Assembly (NCBI GenBank): GCA_902628235.1
Contig: CACOMD010000001.1
Coordinates: forward strand, 186,001-250,000
Length of the DNA: 64,000 nt
Source of the DNA: an uncultured Prochlorococcus sp.
GTDB lineage: Bacteria > Cyanobacteriota > Cyanobacteriia > PCC-6307 > Cyanobiaceae
Direction of reading: 5' to 3'
The notes under the pieces were generated by a model. It was given only the letters and a program-made list of their open reading frames with translations, ran no database searches and had not been told where the DNA came from. This document shows, piece by piece, positions 56,683-64,000 of this stretch (position 1 is its first letter; every line of letters starts with the position of its first letter). The translations under genes and the position numbers were made by a program.

Positions 56683-59574
56683 CTATTTAATTATTTCAGA
56701 ACATCTTTTGCATAAATTTGTATTATGCCTTCCTTTTAGTGTAAATTCTTGAAAATGCCAACATCTATCACACTTTATCCCTTTTGCTTTTTGAATTTGA
56801 ATAATACCAAATTCATTATTAACAGTCAGTAAACTTTCCTCACATGGATTATCAATGAGCGAGAAATTAGAAACAATAAGCCAGTCACCATAACAATCTA
56901 CTTCTAAATTACCAGAACTCTTAAGCCATATAAGAGCTTCTTCTATTTCTTTTTCCTTAGGCAGAAACATTATTTCTGTTTCAAGAGCTGCTCCAACCTG
57001 CTGTTGATTTCTACATCCTTCAATTACTTTATTAATTTCAACTCTTAATTTTCTCAAACTACACATTTTTGATTCAATATTAAGGTTTTTCCAATCAGAG
57101 GGTATTGAAGGCCAGCCTCTTTGAAATACTGATTTTTCTTGAACTTTATAGGGTAAATTCTGCCAAATATCCTCTGCCATATGACATAAGACTGGAGAAA
57201 TAAGAACTGCTAAATTTTCAATTATTTTTGAAAGAACAAATTGACAAGATCTTCTTCTAAATTGGTTTGGAGAGCTAACATATAATCTATCTTTTGCTAT
57301 ATCTAAATAAAAATTTGATAAATCCACTACACAAAAACTTTGCAGAATTTGAAAAAATTTTGCAAATTCATAATTTTCATATGCACAAGTAATTTGCTCA
57401 ATAACCTCCGCTAATCGATGTAACATCCATTTATCTAAAATAGGTAAATCTTGATTACTTATAATCTGAAGAGAAGGATCATAATCATGTAAGTTACCCA
57501 GTAAATATCTAGCCGTATTTCTAACTTTTCTATAAACATCTGATAATTGTTTTAAAATATTAGATCCAATAGGAACATCAACTGTATAATCAACTGAACT
57601 TACCCATAGTCTCAAAACATCTGCTCCATATGCCGGATGAGTTTTTTGATTAGCTCCACCATTGATAACAATGTTTGGGTCTACAACATTTCCTAATGAT
57701 TTACTCATTTTTCTACCATTCTCGTCTAATGCAAATCCATGAGTAAGAACTGTTTTATATGGTGCTTTATTATTTACTGCCACTGAAGTCAATAATGATG
57801 ATTGAAACCATCCTCTATGTTGATCAGAACCTTCCAAATATAGATCTGCAGGATATTGCATACCTTCTCTTTGTCTGCATACGGCAGCCCAACTAGAACC
57901 GGAATCAAACCATACATCCATCGTATCTAAACCTTTTTTCCAGTTTTTTGCATCATTTAAATATTCAGGAGGCAATAATTCTTTTTCATCCCAACTCCAC
58001 CATATATCAGCGCCATGTTCTTCAAAAAGGTTTTGAATATGATTTAGTGTCGTCTGATTAATAAGTATTTCATTACTATTATTTTTATAAAAAACTGGTA
58101 TGGGGACGCCCCATGATCTTTGTCTTGAGATACACCAATCTCCTCTTCCTACAATCATAGATTTTATTCTCTTCTTTCCACTATCAGGCAACCAATCTAC
58201 TTTTTCTATAGATTCAAGAGCTGAAGATCTAAACCCATCTACAGAAGCAAACCATTGTTCAGTGGCTCTAAATATTGTAGGTTTTTTAGTTCTCCAATCA
58301 TAAGGATATCTATGCTTATAAACTTCCATAAACATAAGGAGATTTTGACTTTCTAAAAATTTAATAATTTCATCGTTTGCATTTTTTAAGACATTAAGAT
58401 CTTTAAAAATCCCTGCATCATCATTTAAATTTCCTTTTTCATCAACAATACATGTTATTGGGAGTTTATATTTTAATCCTGTGTTGAAATCATCTATTCC
58501 ATGCCCAGGAGCGGTATGAACAACTCCAGTTCCAGATTCTGTTGTTATGTAATCACCTCCCAAAACTACAGGACAAGATTTGTCCTTTGTTGGATGCTTA
58601 TATTCAATACCTTCTAATTCAGAACCAGTAATTATAAATAATAATTTAAATTCTTTATTTAATTTTTCTTGAACTATGTCTTGTAAATCTTTGGCAAAAA
58701 TAAAGATGTTTTCGTTATTATCAGAAGCAACTACATATTTTACTTTGGGATTAACTGCAACAGCTTCGTTGGCAGGTAAAGTCCAAGGTGTAGTTGTCCA
58801 AATTAAAATAAAATAATTTCCTGTATTTTCTGAAATATTTTTGTTAATGTTATATTTTTTAAGTTTTGATTCAATATTTTTAGTACAAGACGTAATTCTA
58901 AAAGACACATAAACACTTTTTGAAAAATGTTCATCTGGATACTCTAACTCAGCCTCCGCTAAAGCGGTTCTTGAGCTAGGGCTCCAATGGACTGGCTTTA
59001 AACCTCTAAATATATAACCTTTCAGAAACATTTTTCCAAATACTTCTATCTGAGCTGATTCATAATTTTTTTTCAAAGTAAGATATGGATTGTCCCAGTC
59101 CCCCCAAATAGCCCATCTTTGAAAGCCTTCCATTTGAGAAAAAATTTGTTTTTTTGCATATTCTGTAGCCTTTTGACGAAGTCCCAAGATATCTAAATTT
59201 CTTCTTTCTTCACTTTTTAATTTTTGAAGTACTTTTAATTCAATTGGTAAGCCATGACAATCCCATCCAGGCACAAAATGTACCCTATATCCATTGAGTA
59301 TTTTATATTTATTAATAAAATCTTTTAAAACTTTATTTAAAGCATGACCCATATGAAGAGGTCCATTCGCATAAGGAGGACCATCATGAAGAGTAAAATT
59401 TTTTCCTTTATTATTTAAACCTAAATGCATATCAATATTATTTTCTGACCAAAATCTTTGAATTTCTGGTTCTCTCTTAGCTGAGTTAGCCCTCATAGAA
59501 AAGTCTGTCTTTAAGAGATTAAGTGAATCCTTATAAGAGAATTTTGACAACTTATGATTTTTGTTCTCAGACAT
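56683..59574 (-). CDS. ileS: Isoleucyl-tRNA synthetase
   Basis: The 963-residue class I synthetase has the HIGH-type motif [16 protein letters not shown] and KMSKSLGN; the editing (CP1) insert lies between them, and a C-terminal zinc site CDRCWHF...CKRC closes the protein. The length and the C-terminal zinc finger indicate the bacterial type. It is preceded by the Ycf66-like gene upstream on the same strand. Confidence 0.97.
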   Translation of the reverse strand: MSENKNHKLSKFSYKDSLNLLKTDFSMRANSAKREPEIQRFWSENNIDMHLGLNNKGKNFTLHDGPPYANGPLHMGHALNKVLKDFINKYKILNGYRVHFVPGWDCHGLPIELKVLQKLKSEERRNLDILGLRQKATEYAKKQIFSQMEGFQRWAIWGDWDNPYLTLKKNYESAQIEVFGKMFLKGYIFRGLKPVHWSPSSRTALAEAELEYPDEHFSKSVYVSFRITSCTKNIESKLKKYNINKNISENTGNYFILIWTTTPWTLPANEAVAVNPKVKYVVASDNNENIFIFAKDLQDIVQEKLNKEFKLLFIITGSELEGIEYKHPTKDKSCPVVLGGDYITTESGTGVVHTAPGHGIDDFNTGLKYKLPITCIVDEKGNLNDDAGIFKDLNVLKNANDEIIKFLESQNLLMFMEVYKHRYPYDWRTKKPTIFRATEQWFASVDGFRSSALESIEKVDWLPDSGKKRIKSMIVGRGDWCISRQRSWGVPIPVFYKNNSNEILINQTTLNHIQNLFEEHGADIWWSWDEKELLPPEYLNDAKNWKKGLDTMDVWFDSGSSWAAVCRQREGMQYPADLYLEGSDQHRGWFQSSLLTSVAVNNKAPYKTVLTHGFALDENGRKMSKSLGNVVDPNIVINGGANQKTHPAYGADVLRLWVSSVDYTVDVPIGSNILKQLSDVYRKVRNTARYLLGNLHDYDPSLQIISNQDLPILDKWMLHRLAEVIEQITCAYENYEFAKFFQILQSFCVVDLSNFYLDIAKDRLYVSSPNQFRRRSCQFVLSKIIENLAVLISPVLCHMAEDIWQNLPYKVQEKSVFQRGWPSIPSDWKNLNIESKMCSLRKLRVEINKVIEGCRNQQQVGAALETEIMFLPKEKEIEEALIWLKSSGNLEVDCYGDWLIVSNFSLIDNPCEESLLTVNNEFGIIQIQKAKGIKCDRCWHFQEFTLKGRHNTNLCKRCSEIIK

Positions 59575-59617
59575 ATTGATATTGGCGAAAAATATTATTT
59601 ATCAATTTTGGTATTCT

Positions 59618-60145
59618 CTATGTTATTTTTTCATCATTTATTATATCTTTTTTAAGAAAATCTGCTGTTTTATTATTTTTCATATATTGTTTTGAAGATT
59701 CTTCTTTATCACTTGAATTAATAACATTATCCTGATTTCTAACCCATTTCTTTTTTATTGAAGAATTTTTAAATATATTAACTTGATTATTTAAAAATAA
59801 ATTCTTAAGATCAAGACTAATAATTTTATAAATAATTGAAAAATTTTTATTCAATCCATATAAACTTTTAATATCAACTTTTTCTTTATTTAAAAGCTGA
59901 TTCCACCTATATGTAAAATTCTCAATTATATAAAAACTGATCAAGACGGCATTCAAAGACAAAATTAAAGAACTCTGAAAATTAAATATATTTTTATTTA
60001 TGATTAAAAATATTCCTAGAAGTATTGATAATCCTGATTGAATAAGATCTTTAGATCTTCCTAATTCAATAAAAAACAAAGCAGTGAAAAGTGAAATAAA
60101 ACCAATAAATATATATAAGACCCCAATAAAAATTATTAAAAACAT
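59618..60145 (-). CDS. ycf66: Ycf66-like membrane protein
   Basis: The 175-residue protein has three N-terminal hydrophobic segments (about 2-24, 36-50 and 58-76) in the order expected for a Ycf66 N-terminal domain, with LGRSKDLIQSGLSILLGIFL and ENFTYRWNQL. A polar, Asn/Lys-rich tail follows. Ycf66 proteins are restricted to cyanobacteria and some plastids and have no known function. The identification rests on topology and weak pattern similarity. Confidence 0.65.
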   Translation of the reverse strand: MFLIIFIGVLYIFIGFISLFTALFFIELGRSKDLIQSGLSILLGIFLIINKNIFNFQSSLILSLNAVLISFYIIENFTYRWNQLLNKEKVDIKSLYGLNKNFSIIYKIISLDLKNLFLNNQVNIFKNSSIKKKWVRNQDNVINSSDKEESSKQYMKNNKTADFLKKDIINDEKIT

Positions 60146-60219
60146 AAATGTAAATATTTAAATACCCTTAAAAGAACTCTTATAAATCTCATTTAATATA
60201 AATGGGGAAAATGACTTAA

Positions 60220-60301
60220 TGCGGTCGGGGAGACTTGAACTCCCACACCATAAGATACGAGTACCTAAAACTCGCGCGTCTACCAATTCCGCCACGACCG
60301 C
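60220..60301 (-). tRNA. tRNA-Leu (TAG)
   Basis: Read on the minus strand: acceptor GCGGTCG with CGACCGC, anticodon stem CGAGT/ACTCG around TTTAGGT (anticodon TAG), a long class II variable arm, and T-arm GGGAG-TTCAAGT-CTCCC. The size of 82 bases fits tRNA-Leu. CCA is not encoded. Confidence 0.94.
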
Positions 60302-60499
60302 TTAAATAAGATTTTAATTCAGTAGAGGGCATTTGAAACCTTTTTTTTATTTAGATATCTATTTTGATACATAAAAATATAAAATCCACAGAATGTATCT
60401 GAGTTAGGAGAATAAATACTTTATTTTTAGAAATCTTTGAACAGAAAAATACAAATTTACTAAAAATTTAGTTATATTATTTATAGATTTACTTGAACA
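60302..60499. other. Divergent promoter space between tRNA-Leu and crtR
   Basis: There are about 200 AT-rich bases between the tRNA-Leu 5' end and the crtR frame. No conserved element beyond AT-rich promoter-like stretches is visible, and no stem of note. Confidence 0.35.
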
Positions 60500-61519
60500 A
60501 TCACTAATTTAAGTATCCAAAATAAGAAGGTTAAAAAACTATCTCCTAAAACTTTTAATTGGCAGAAGGAGATAAAAACTTATGTTGACCCTCCTAATTT
60601 CTGGAATCCTACCTTAGGTTTGTTTATTGGTGGTTATATCTTAGCTTTTATAAGTATCTGGCAGTGGTACAAAGGCGATTGGCCATTACCTTTATTAGTT
60701 GCGACCGCATTTCTTGCCCTGCATATTGAAGGTACAGTTATACATGATGCATGCCATAAAGCTGCTCATCCAATTCCTTGGATTAATCAATTAATGGGGC
60801 ATGGGTCAGCTATCTTGTTAGGTTTTAGTTTTCCCGTTTTTACAAGGGTACACTTACAACATCATATTCATGTTAACGATCCCAAAAATGATCCCGATCA
60901 CATCGTTAGCACATTTGGCCCAATTTGGTTAATTGCACCAAGATTTTTTTATCATGAAATATTCTTCTTTCAAAGAAAATTATGGAGAAAATATGAATTG
61001 CTCCAATGGGGAATAGAGCGTTCTATCTTTCTTACATTAATACTTGCTGGTATCAAGTTTGATTTTATGAATCTTATTTATAATTTGTGGTTTGGACCGG
61101 CTTTAATGGTTGGTGTTACTCTAGGAATATTTTTTGACTACTTACCTCATAGACCATTTCGTTCTAGAAATAAATGGATCAACTCAAGAGTTTATCCCAG
61201 TAGATTTATGAATATATTGATAATGGGACAAAATTATCATCTTATTCATCATTTATGGCCATCTATTCCCTGGTTTGAGTATAAAATTGCATACGAGAAA
61301 ACTAAACCATTATTAGATTCCAAAGGATCACCTCAGCGTGTTGGAATATTTGAATCTAAAGAAGATACTTATAATTTCCTTTACGATTTGCTTCTGGGTG
61401 TAAGAAGTCATGCAAAAAGAAGAGGTCGTTTAAGAAAAATGATTAATCTTCTTCCAATTAATAGTTTGAAAAAATCTCTTCTTAAATTAGTTAATAAAAC
61501 CTATATTGGAAAAGATTAA
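60500..61519 (+). CDS. crtR: Beta-carotene hydroxylase
   Basis: CrtR hydroxylates beta-carotene to zeaxanthin, an abundant photoprotective carotenoid in Prochlorococcus. Three histidine boxes of the fatty-acid-desaturase type are present: HDACH, HLQHHIHVND and NYHLIHHLWP, with hydrophobic spans between them. The frame is open upstream to a stop at 60494 and encodes the conserved-looking SPKTFNWQKEIKTYVDPPNFWNP. There is no ATG, GTG or TTG before the inner TTG at 60620, which would cut into the first membrane span. I place the start at ATC 60500 (about 339 residues), marked uncertain. Confidence 0.85.
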   Translation: MTNLSIQNKKVKKLSPKTFNWQKEIKTYVDPPNFWNPTLGLFIGGYILAFISIWQWYKGDWPLPLLVATAFLALHIEGTVIHDACHKAAHPIPWINQLMGHGSAILLGFSFPVFTRVHLQHHIHVNDPKNDPDHIVSTFGPIWLIAPRFFYHEIFFFQRKLWRKYELLQWGIERSIFLTLILAGIKFDFMNLIYNLWFGPALMVGVTLGIFFDYLPHRPFRSRNKWINSRVYPSRFMNILIMGQNYHLIHHLWPSIPWFEYKIAYEKTKPLLDSKGSPQRVGIFESKEDTYNFLYDLLLGVRSHAKRRGRLRKMINLLPINSLKKSLLKLVNKTYIGKD

Positions 61520-61521
61520 AT

Positions 61522-61815
61522 TTAGTCTTTTAATATTTTAGGTACTTTAAAAAAATCATCCTCTCTTGAAGGAGCTAGATTTAGAATATCCTCTCTACTT
61601 TTATATGTATCTTTTACATCACTTCTAAATTTATTTATAACTTCTATAGCTCTTGTCGTGCACGGAATATTCGTTGTATCGATTTTTTCTAATTGATTGA
61701 TATAGTCTAAAATCTTTTCTATCTGAGTTGCATGATTATCGATTTGTTCCTCATTTAATTTTAATTTTGCAAGTTTTGCTACTTTGCTTACTTCTTCTTT
61801 CGAAATTCTACTCAT
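61522..61815 (-). CDS. gatC: Glutamyl-tRNA(Gln) amidotransferase subunit C
   Basis: The 97-residue GatC stabilises the GatAB amidotransferase that makes Gln-tRNA(Gln) and possibly Asn-tRNA(Asn). VSKVAKLAKLKLNEEQ near the N-terminus, ILDYINQLEKIDT, and the closing APSREDDFFKVPKIL motif are typical. It is convergent with crtR, 2 bases apart. Confidence 0.93.
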   Translation of the reverse strand: MSRISKEEVSKVAKLAKLKLNEEQIDNHATQIEKILDYINQLEKIDTTNIPCTTRAIEVINKFRSDVKDTYKSREDILNLAPSREDDFFKVPKILKD

Positions 61816-62015
61816 TTTAAATCAGTTTATTACTAATATTATAAGACTTTAACCATAATAAAATTTTTATATCGATTCAAAAATTATTTTTCAAAGAAAA
61901 ATTTATAATTAATGTTCTAACTCACTTTTATTAACATCTTCCATCTTTAATTAAAAAAACTAGACTTTATATAATTTCCCCGCTAAAAATATAGTTAGTT
62001 AATTTACTTACGGTA
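61816..62015. other. Divergent space between gatC and mpg
   Basis: There are 200 AT-rich bases. A small perfect stem ATTTTTC-AAA-GAAAAAT lies at 61886-61902. It is upstream of both genes, so a terminator role is unlikely. Otherwise I see nothing distinctive. Confidence 0.35.
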
Positions 62016-62621
62016 ATTAAAAAAATACTTGATAAAGATTTTTTTTCTCGCCACTCTAGTATTGTTGCTCCCGAATTAATTGGATGTCTTATTGTTAGGA
62101 TGGATAACGGGAATAAAATACAAGAAGGCATAATAGTTGAAACGGAAGCTTATTCTCAAGAAGAAGAAGCATGTCACGGTTTTAATAAAAGAACTAAAGC
62201 CAATCAGACACTTTTTGGAGAACCAGGATTATTTTATGTTTATAGATCTTATGGCATTCATTACTGCTTAAATTTAGTAACTGATAAAAATAATTTTGCT
62301 AGCGGAGTTTTAATTAGATCAGTTTTTATTTCTCAAGAGGAAGAGAGAGTCGCTTCAGGACCAGGTCTCTTAACTAAGAAATTTCAAATTGACACAAAAT
62401 TAAATTCATTAAAAAGTTACAATAATAATCTACTAAAAATTTATGAAAATCATATTAATATCAATAATGAAGAGTTGGTACAAACCACGAGAATAGGTAT
62501 CTCAAAAGCAGTAGATTTAAAATGGAGGTGGTACTTAAAGAGAAGTAGAAGCGTCAGTAAAAGAGTAAAAGGAGACAAAAGTCCTAAATTGCAAAATAAA
62601 TTACAAAACTTTAAATATTAA
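62016..62621 (+). CDS. mpg: 3-methyladenine DNA glycosylase (AAG/Mpg type)
   Basis: The AAG-type base-excision glycosylase has IVETEAYSQEEEACHG, FGEPGLFYVYRSYGIHYCLN and ASGPGLLTKKF. The ATG at 62100 would give 173 residues and lose the conserved start. Upstream in frame are KDFFSRHSSIVAPELIGCLIV, which match the family's N-terminus, and the only initiation-like codon is ATT at 62016, giving 201 residues. I annotate from there. It is followed by pyrB, 6 bases after the stop. Confidence 0.82.
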   Translation: MKKILDKDFFSRHSSIVAPELIGCLIVRMDNGNKIQEGIIVETEAYSQEEEACHGFNKRTKANQTLFGEPGLFYVYRSYGIHYCLNLVTDKNNFASGVLIRSVFISQEEERVASGPGLLTKKFQIDTKLNSLKSYNNNLLKIYENHININNEELVQTTRIGISKAVDLKWRWYLKRSRSVSKRVKGDKSPKLQNKLQNFKY

Positions 62622-62627
62622 ATACAT

Positions 62628-63650
62628 ATGAATTCTTGGCCACATAAACATATTTTAACTCTTGCAAACTTTTCAAAAGAAGATTTTAAAATGGTTATTG
62701 ATTTAACACATAGTTTCAATTCAGTAAGTAATGCAGATATTAAAAATTTACCATCTTTGAAAGGATTTTTAGTAACATCCTTATTTTTTGAACCAAGCAC
62801 AAGAACTAAAAATAGTTTTGAACTTGCAGCAAAAAGACTTTCAGCAGATTTTCTAAGTTTCCATCCCTCATCAAGTTCTTTATCAAAAGGAGAAACATAT
62901 CTAGATACAGCACGTACCTATTGTTCTATGGGTTCCAATATTTTAATAATTAGACATTCAACAAATCATTCCCCTTTTGAAATTTCACAATATTTAGATT
63001 CCAATGGTTTTAAGACATCTGTTTTAAGTGCAGGAGACGGATTTAATAGTCATCCCAGTCAAGGCTTACTTGATTTATATACATTAACAAAGTTTTTCTC
63101 CCCAATAAATCTTGATCCAAATATTTTATTTAATAAAACAATTTTAATAATTGGAGATATTCTGCATTCTCGAGTAGCAAGATCAAATATTTGGAGTTTA
63201 ACCGCATTTGGAGCAAATATTGTTTTGTGTGGTCCTGAAACTTTGGTACCTGAAGAATTTTCTAATTTTTTAAATCATGAAAGCCCATATGATTTAGCCG
63301 ATCCTATAAAAAATAGAGGCAAAATTAGTATTTCAAGATCACTTGAAAAATCTATCAAAAATGCTGATGGAATAATCACATTACGATTACAAAAAGAACG
63401 GATGGAGGAAAATTTACTAACTAGTATGCAATCTTATAGTGATGATTATTGTTTAACAACACAAAAGCTTGATATTTGTTCTCAAGAGATTCCTATCCTC
63501 CATCCAGGTCCTTTAAATCGTGATGTAGAAATCAGTAGCCAAATAGTTGATAGGTATCCCAATTGTCTCATAAACGATCAGGTTGCTAATGGAGTACCTG
63601 TAAGAATGGCACTTTTATATCTATTAAGTAAGGTCAGGATAAAAATTTAA
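62628..63650 (+). CDS. pyrB: Aspartate carbamoyltransferase catalytic subunit
   Basis: The 340-residue enzyme starts pyrimidine synthesis. [21 protein letters not shown] holds the carbamoyl-phosphate loop, and [12 protein letters not shown] and [11 protein letters not shown] the aspartate and domain-closure segments. No regulatory subunit is present, as in other cyanobacteria. Its stop shares TTAA with the Ycf20-like gene. Confidence 0.96.
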   Translation: MNSWPHKHILTLANFSKEDFKMVIDLTHSFNSVSNADIKNLPSLKGFLVTSLFFEPSTRTKNSFELAAKRLSADFLSFHPSSSSLSKGETYLDTARTYCSMGSNILIIRHSTNHSPFEISQYLDSNGFKTSVLSAGDGFNSHPSQGLLDLYTLTKFFSPINLDPNILFNKTILIIGDILHSRVARSNIWSLTAFGANIVLCGPETLVPEEFSNFLNHESPYDLADPIKNRGKISISRSLEKSIKNADGIITLRLQKERMEENLLTSMQSYSDDYCLTTQKLDICSQEIPILHPGPLNRDVEISSQIVDRYPNCLINDQVANGVPVRMALLYLLSKVRIKI

Positions 63651-63988
63651 AGTAATTTAAGACTTTCTGTGAAAAAGCCATAGAGCAAACCAATTCTCAG
63701 AAAATCTGTAATTAAAAGGAAAAATTTTTTATTTCTATCAAGCAATAGAGCTCTTCTTATTTTTATTAATATTTCTATTATTAATACTGAGATTAAAGCA
63801 CTTACAGGATCCATCAAATTATAAACTGCACTTATCATTCCTAATGAACTTCCAAAGAAATATCCAATAAAAAAAACAATAAGAACAAAAGAATATCTTC
63901 TCCAAGGATTTACAGCCCAATTACTGAAAGTTTTAAAATTATCTACAATCAATATTTCAAATTTTGTTTTTTGAGGCCTTATAATCAT
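63647..63988 (-). CDS. ycf20: Ycf20/DUF565-family membrane protein
   Basis: The 113-residue protein has the [22 protein letters not shown] motif and two or three membrane spans, as in Ycf20/DUF565. The closest known relatives affect thermal energy dissipation in algae; the cyanobacterial role is unsettled. I chose the ATG at 63988 over a GTG at 63991. A stop codon in frame at 63998-64000 shows the gene is complete within the window. Confidence 0.75.
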   Translation of the reverse strand: MIIRPQKTKFEILIVDNFKTFSNWAVNPWRRYSFVLIVFFIGYFFGSSLGMISAVYNLMDPVSALISVLIIEILIKIRRALLLDRNKKFFLLITDFLRIGLLYGFFTESLKLL

Positions 63989-64000
63989 CACATCAAATTA

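Noticed and set aside
1..64000. CRISPR array, insertion sequence, prophage or genomic island
   Set aside because: No direct-repeat array, transposase, integrase or compositional break was seen; genes flanking the three tRNAs are core genes.

Overview
The window is a stretch of chromosome from a high-light-adapted marine Prochlorococcus, or a very close relative. The grounds are very low GC, tightly packed genes, and a gene set typical of that lineage: psbE/L/J, ycf48 and a membrane rubredoxin, ndhCKJ, chlD, psbK, amt1, psbI/N/H, ntcA, crtR, and many short cyanobacteria-only families (DUF3181, DUF3146, DUF3084, DUF3177, Ycf66, Ycf20). I cannot name the strain. I see no insertion sequence, prophage, CRISPR array or genomic-island signature. 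It looks like core backbone.

Layout. 1-3.5 kb: end of a CCA/poly(A) polymerase, an oxidoreductase-SelD fusion, and mtnP. 3.5-5.8 kb: a minus-strand photosystem II cluster (rubA, ycf48, psbE, psbL, psbJ) in which psbF is not found. 5.9-7.5 kb: ndhCKJ. 7.5-12.9 kb: a YvcK-like protein, a two-gene MCE/Mla lipid-transport unit, and chlD. 12.9-25.4 kb: folK, nudix hydrolase, photolyase, DegT aminotransferase, thiol-redox protein, fabI-hisB, carotenoid oxygenase, rdgB, a phosphohexomutase, a RecB/Cas4-like protein, ygfZ and pyrE. 25.4-35.8 kb: tRNA-Met, a CNNM/CorC protein, an oxidoreductase, psbK, tgt, cobS, a histidine kinase, an unrecognised 122-residue protein, an esterase, purH, DoxX and ispH. 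35.8-45.2 kb: amt1 with an NtcA site, sfsA, murJ, tRNA-Arg, glyA, cinA and leuCD. 45.2-53.5 kb: an LptD-like protein, psbI, psbN/psbH, pth, a YqgF-like nuclease, ntcA with an autoregulatory site, a CobA-like protein, dcd, thyX and a membrane thioredoxin. 53.6-64 kb: glmM, trmB, ileS, ycf66, tRNA-Leu, crtR, gatC, a methylpurine glycosylase, pyrB and ycf20.

How it works together. The photosynthesis genes cover PSII assembly and small subunits, the NDH-1 hydrophilic arm, Mg-chelatase and zeaxanthin synthesis. Nitrogen control is represented by NtcA and a probable target, amt1. The rest is housekeeping: nucleotide synthesis and sanitation, amino acid synthesis, envelope building, translation and DNA repair.

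Points most worth checking: no psbF between psbE and psbL, with a hairpin there instead; two tandem dyads upstream of the unknown 122-residue gene; two proteins whose catalytic motifs look eroded (the RecB/Cas4-like and CobA-like proteins); three genes (cobS, crtR, mpg) whose conserved N-termini can only be reached from ATT/ATC-type starts; and repeated use of a 4-base shared stop (TTAA/CTAA) between convergent genes.
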